DNA of 6,469 nucleotides from contig JAADIF010000093.1 of NCBI GenBank assembly GCA_013151465.1, positions 1 through 6,469 on the forward strand, given 5' to 3'. Under the pieces are notes generated by a model, which was not told the origin of the DNA, did not search any database, and was given only the letters and a program-made list of their open reading frames with translations. The DNA comes from Microcaldota archaeon. Lineage in GTDB: Archaea > Aenigmatarchaeota > Aenigmatarchaeia > QMZP01 > QMZT01. Positions 5,251-6,469 of the stretch are shown here, one piece after another (position 1 is the first letter of the stretch; every line of letters begins with the position of its first letter). Made by a program: the position numbers and the translations under genes.

Positions 5251-5604
5251 ATGCATCCGATAGGAAAAATCATTTCAGGTCTCGTCCTAATAATAGTAGG
5301 ACTTGCGCTATTTGCTCTGCCGTCACTTCAGATAGTTGACTGGCTCGGAAATTTTATAATAATAGTGACTGGCTCTATACCTATCTTGCTGATAATAATA
5401 GGGCTCTTTGTGGTATGGCTTGAGGCAGACGAACTCAAAGTAGAAAAGGAACTTGAGAAAGAGGAAAAGAAATCTGATGCCATGTCATATAAATCTGAAA
5501 TAGAAAAGCCAAAAGCTGTGAAAAAAGTAAGAAGAAAGAAAAGAGGCAGGAAGAAGAAAACAGAACCAGAGAAAGAGGAAACATCGATAGTCGATGAAAT
5601 GTAA
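5251..5604 (+). CDS. Small membrane protein with two helices and a long charged tail
   Basis: The 117 residues fall into two halves. Residues 5-24 and 35-57 are strongly hydrophobic helices joined by a short loop (LPSLQIVDWLGN), a two-helix hairpin without a cleavable signal peptide. From residue 58 on the chain is highly charged: an acidic/lysine stretch likely to be helical (EADELKVEKELEKEEKK, 58-74), a very basic block (KKVRRKKRGRKKK, 91-103), and an acidic end (PEKEE...VDEM). The positive-inside rule places the tail in the cytoplasm. I recall similar short proteins with a PIGKIISG...DWLGNFI-type hairpin from uncultured archaea, but know no function. The basic block could contact nucleic acid, ribosomes or acidic lipids; this is inference. 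The start is secured by a good Shine-Dalgarno site. It diverges from the GT operon and converges with the gene at 5606 with one base between the stops. Confidence 0.87.
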   Translation: MHPIGKIISGLVLIIVGLALFALPSLQIVDWLGNFIIIVTGSIPILLIIIGLFVVWLEADELKVEKELEKEEKKSDAMSYKSEIEKPKAVKKVRRKKRGRKKKTEPEKEETSIVDEM

Positions 5605-5627
5605 ACTAAGTTTCAGTCCTTTGGACT
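5582..5627. terminator. Pair of hairpins bracketing two converging stop codons
   Basis: CATCGA-TAG-TCGATG (5582-5596) and AGTCC-TTT-GGACT (5615-5627) are two tight perfect hairpins. One lies on each side of the stops at 5602-5604 (plus) and 5606-5608 (minus). With no intergenic DNA available, they may serve as 3'-end structures for both transcripts. No long T-tract follows on either strand, so termination there is uncertain. Confidence 0.4.
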
Positions 5628-6469
5628 ACAGAATCCTTTATTTCTATTTTTTTATCCGCAACCTGTTGAGACGTTGCATCAGTGCCAAGTTTTGATCGCT
5701 GGACGACAGAATCTATTATGTTTATTACCTCTTTCACCTCGATTTTCTCTATTTCCTTTGCCATGCTCATAATTATTATTGTATAGTTTATCACTTCCGC
5801 TATCCTTTCAAGCATCTTTTTCAGATCTTTCTCCTTGCTCGAATATAATCTGAACGCAACATCGCATGCTTCGCCTTTCATCTTTATGACAACTGTCAAA
5901 AGATATGTTTCTCCTTCGTATGATTGGGCGGAAAACATCATGGTCGCATTTTCAGGATTCCAGCCAGATGATACGGTATAAAGACCTTTGCATTCCTCCA
6001 TAACATGCATGTAAACCGTCTCAGTATCGACACCTTTAAGCGTGAAACCGGCAGTTTCATAATGCAATCTTTTTGATAGTTCCACATATTCTGCAAGCGT
6101 CATCTCCTTTGACGAAAGAATTGTATAAATATATTTTTTGTCTTCGTGTATCTTTCGTATTTTTAGAACTTCTTTCTCTGTAAGTGGTTTTGGTTCAGTT
6201 TTGACGGGCAATGATGAATTTTCAAAGGCCTCTTGAAGGGCAAATCTTTCTAACGGAACCTTTATCCTTTCATATTTTTCATTTGTAAAATCAATGAATG
6301 CCCCATCTATTATTGTCTTCCCTACGGTGAGAGGAATTATTTTGAAAATAAATGCTTTCTCCTCTCCGGGAGATAAATTATCTATCTTATAGCCGTTTAT
6401 CGGTTTCACTTTTATTTCGATAGGAAAAATTATATGCAATTTTACATCACTTATAGCTGTTGTGGATTT
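5606..6469 (-). CDS. Unrecognised protein with beta-sandwich N-terminus and DSVVQR tail motifs (N-terminus outside window)
   Basis: The frame is open to the right edge; 287 residues are visible. A TTG at 6439 could be read as a start, but ten open codons precede it and AISDVKLHIIFPIEIKV looks like the inside of a domain, so the gene most likely starts beyond the window. Visible residues 1-78 resemble an immunoglobulin-like or CARDB-like beta-sandwich (DNLSPGEEKAFIFKI, PLTVGKTIIDGAFIDF). After a linker with PVKTEPKPLTEKE comes an alpha/beta domain (about 100-235) with strands around YLLTVVIKMKG and CDVAFRLYS and a helix KDLKKMLERIAEVIN. The tail carries DSVVQR twice (253-258 and 279-284), each preceded by a KIE(V/I)K stretch. 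There is no membrane helix. The order of a beta-sandwich followed by a mixed alpha/beta domain recalls adaptin or coatomer appendage domains, but that is only a fold-level guess. The function is unknown. Confidence 0.82.
   Translation of the reverse strand, partial: KSTTAISDVKLHIIFPIEIKVKPINGYKIDNLSPGEEKAFIFKIIPLTVGKTIIDGAFIDFTNEKYERIKVPLERFALQEAFENSSLPVKTEPKPLTEKEVLKIRKIHEDKKYIYTILSSKEMTLAEYVELSKRLHYETAGFTLKGVDTETVYMHVMEECKGLYTVSSGWNPENATMMFSAQSYEGETYLLTVVIKMKGEACDVAFRLYSSKEKDLKKMLERIAEVINYTIIIMSMAKEIEKIEVKEVINIIDSVVQRSKLGTDATSQQVADKKIEIKDSVVQRTET
5623..5714. repeat. In-frame 14-base direct repeat encoding the DSVVQR motif twice
   Basis: GGACTACAGAATCC (5623-5636) and GGACGACAGAATCT (5701-5714) match at 12 of 14 bases and lie 78 bases (26 codons) apart, in the same frame of the minus-strand gene. 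Both encode DSVVQ, with R following. Differences fall mostly at codon third positions, which suggests the peptide has been kept by selection. Confidence 0.6.

Noticed and set aside
1..6469. Search for CRISPR arrays, tRNA genes and insertion-sequence ends
   Set aside because: No regularly spaced repeats, no cloverleaf-like segment with a TTC-arm and no transposase-like protein or terminal inverted repeats were seen by eye.

Overview
The window looks archaeal. Four genes have clear TATA-like boxes (TTTAATAA, TTTATATA, TATAAATA, TATAAAAT). In two or three cases the box centre lies about 25-27 bases from the start codon, as expected for leaderless mRNAs. The genes are also typical of archaea: a GH57 alpha-amylase, a GT4 glycogen-synthase-like enzyme, a TauE-like permease and small archaeal-type membrane proteins. 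The lineage cannot be fixed from 6.5 kb. A DPANN-type or related uncultured archaeon is a guess based on the feel of the proteins.

Layout. Bases 1-296 (minus) hold the N-terminal part of a HAD-superfamily hydrolase cut by the window edge. It diverges from a GH57 alpha-amylase (422-1648, plus). A 180-base AT-rich intergenic region then carries a terminator-like hairpin, a 19-base palindrome and a strong promoter. It leads into an unrecognised 210-residue soluble protein (1829-2461, plus). Converging on this gene is a minus-strand cluster, read from right to left: a stand-alone GT-B N-terminal-half protein (5060-4443), a complete GT4 glycosyltransferase overlapping it by 4 bases (4446-3292), and a TauE/SafE-like membrane permease broken by one frameshift (3256-2512). 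Diverging from the cluster is a small two-helix membrane protein with a charged tail (5251-5604, plus). It ends one base before the stop of a minus-strand protein that runs off the right edge (5606-6469) and has a beta-sandwich-like N-terminal part and a duplicated DSVVQR tail motif.

How the genes may work together. The GH57 enzyme (alpha-glucan hydrolysis or transfer) and the GT4 enzyme (probable alpha-glucan or other sugar transfer) fit a small polysaccharide store metabolism, as in other archaea where GH57 and glycogen-synthase-like genes lie close together. This functional link is inferred. The half-length GT homologue aligns with the first half of its neighbour nearly residue for residue but lacks the catalytic signatures and the whole nucleotide-sugar domain. 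It is therefore probably a non-catalytic partner or regulator of that enzyme, and is the most interesting feature here. The permease, the 210-residue protein and the right-hand pair have no evident link to sugar metabolism.

No tRNA, rRNA, CRISPR array or insertion sequence was seen, and no gene-free stretch exceeds 300 bases.
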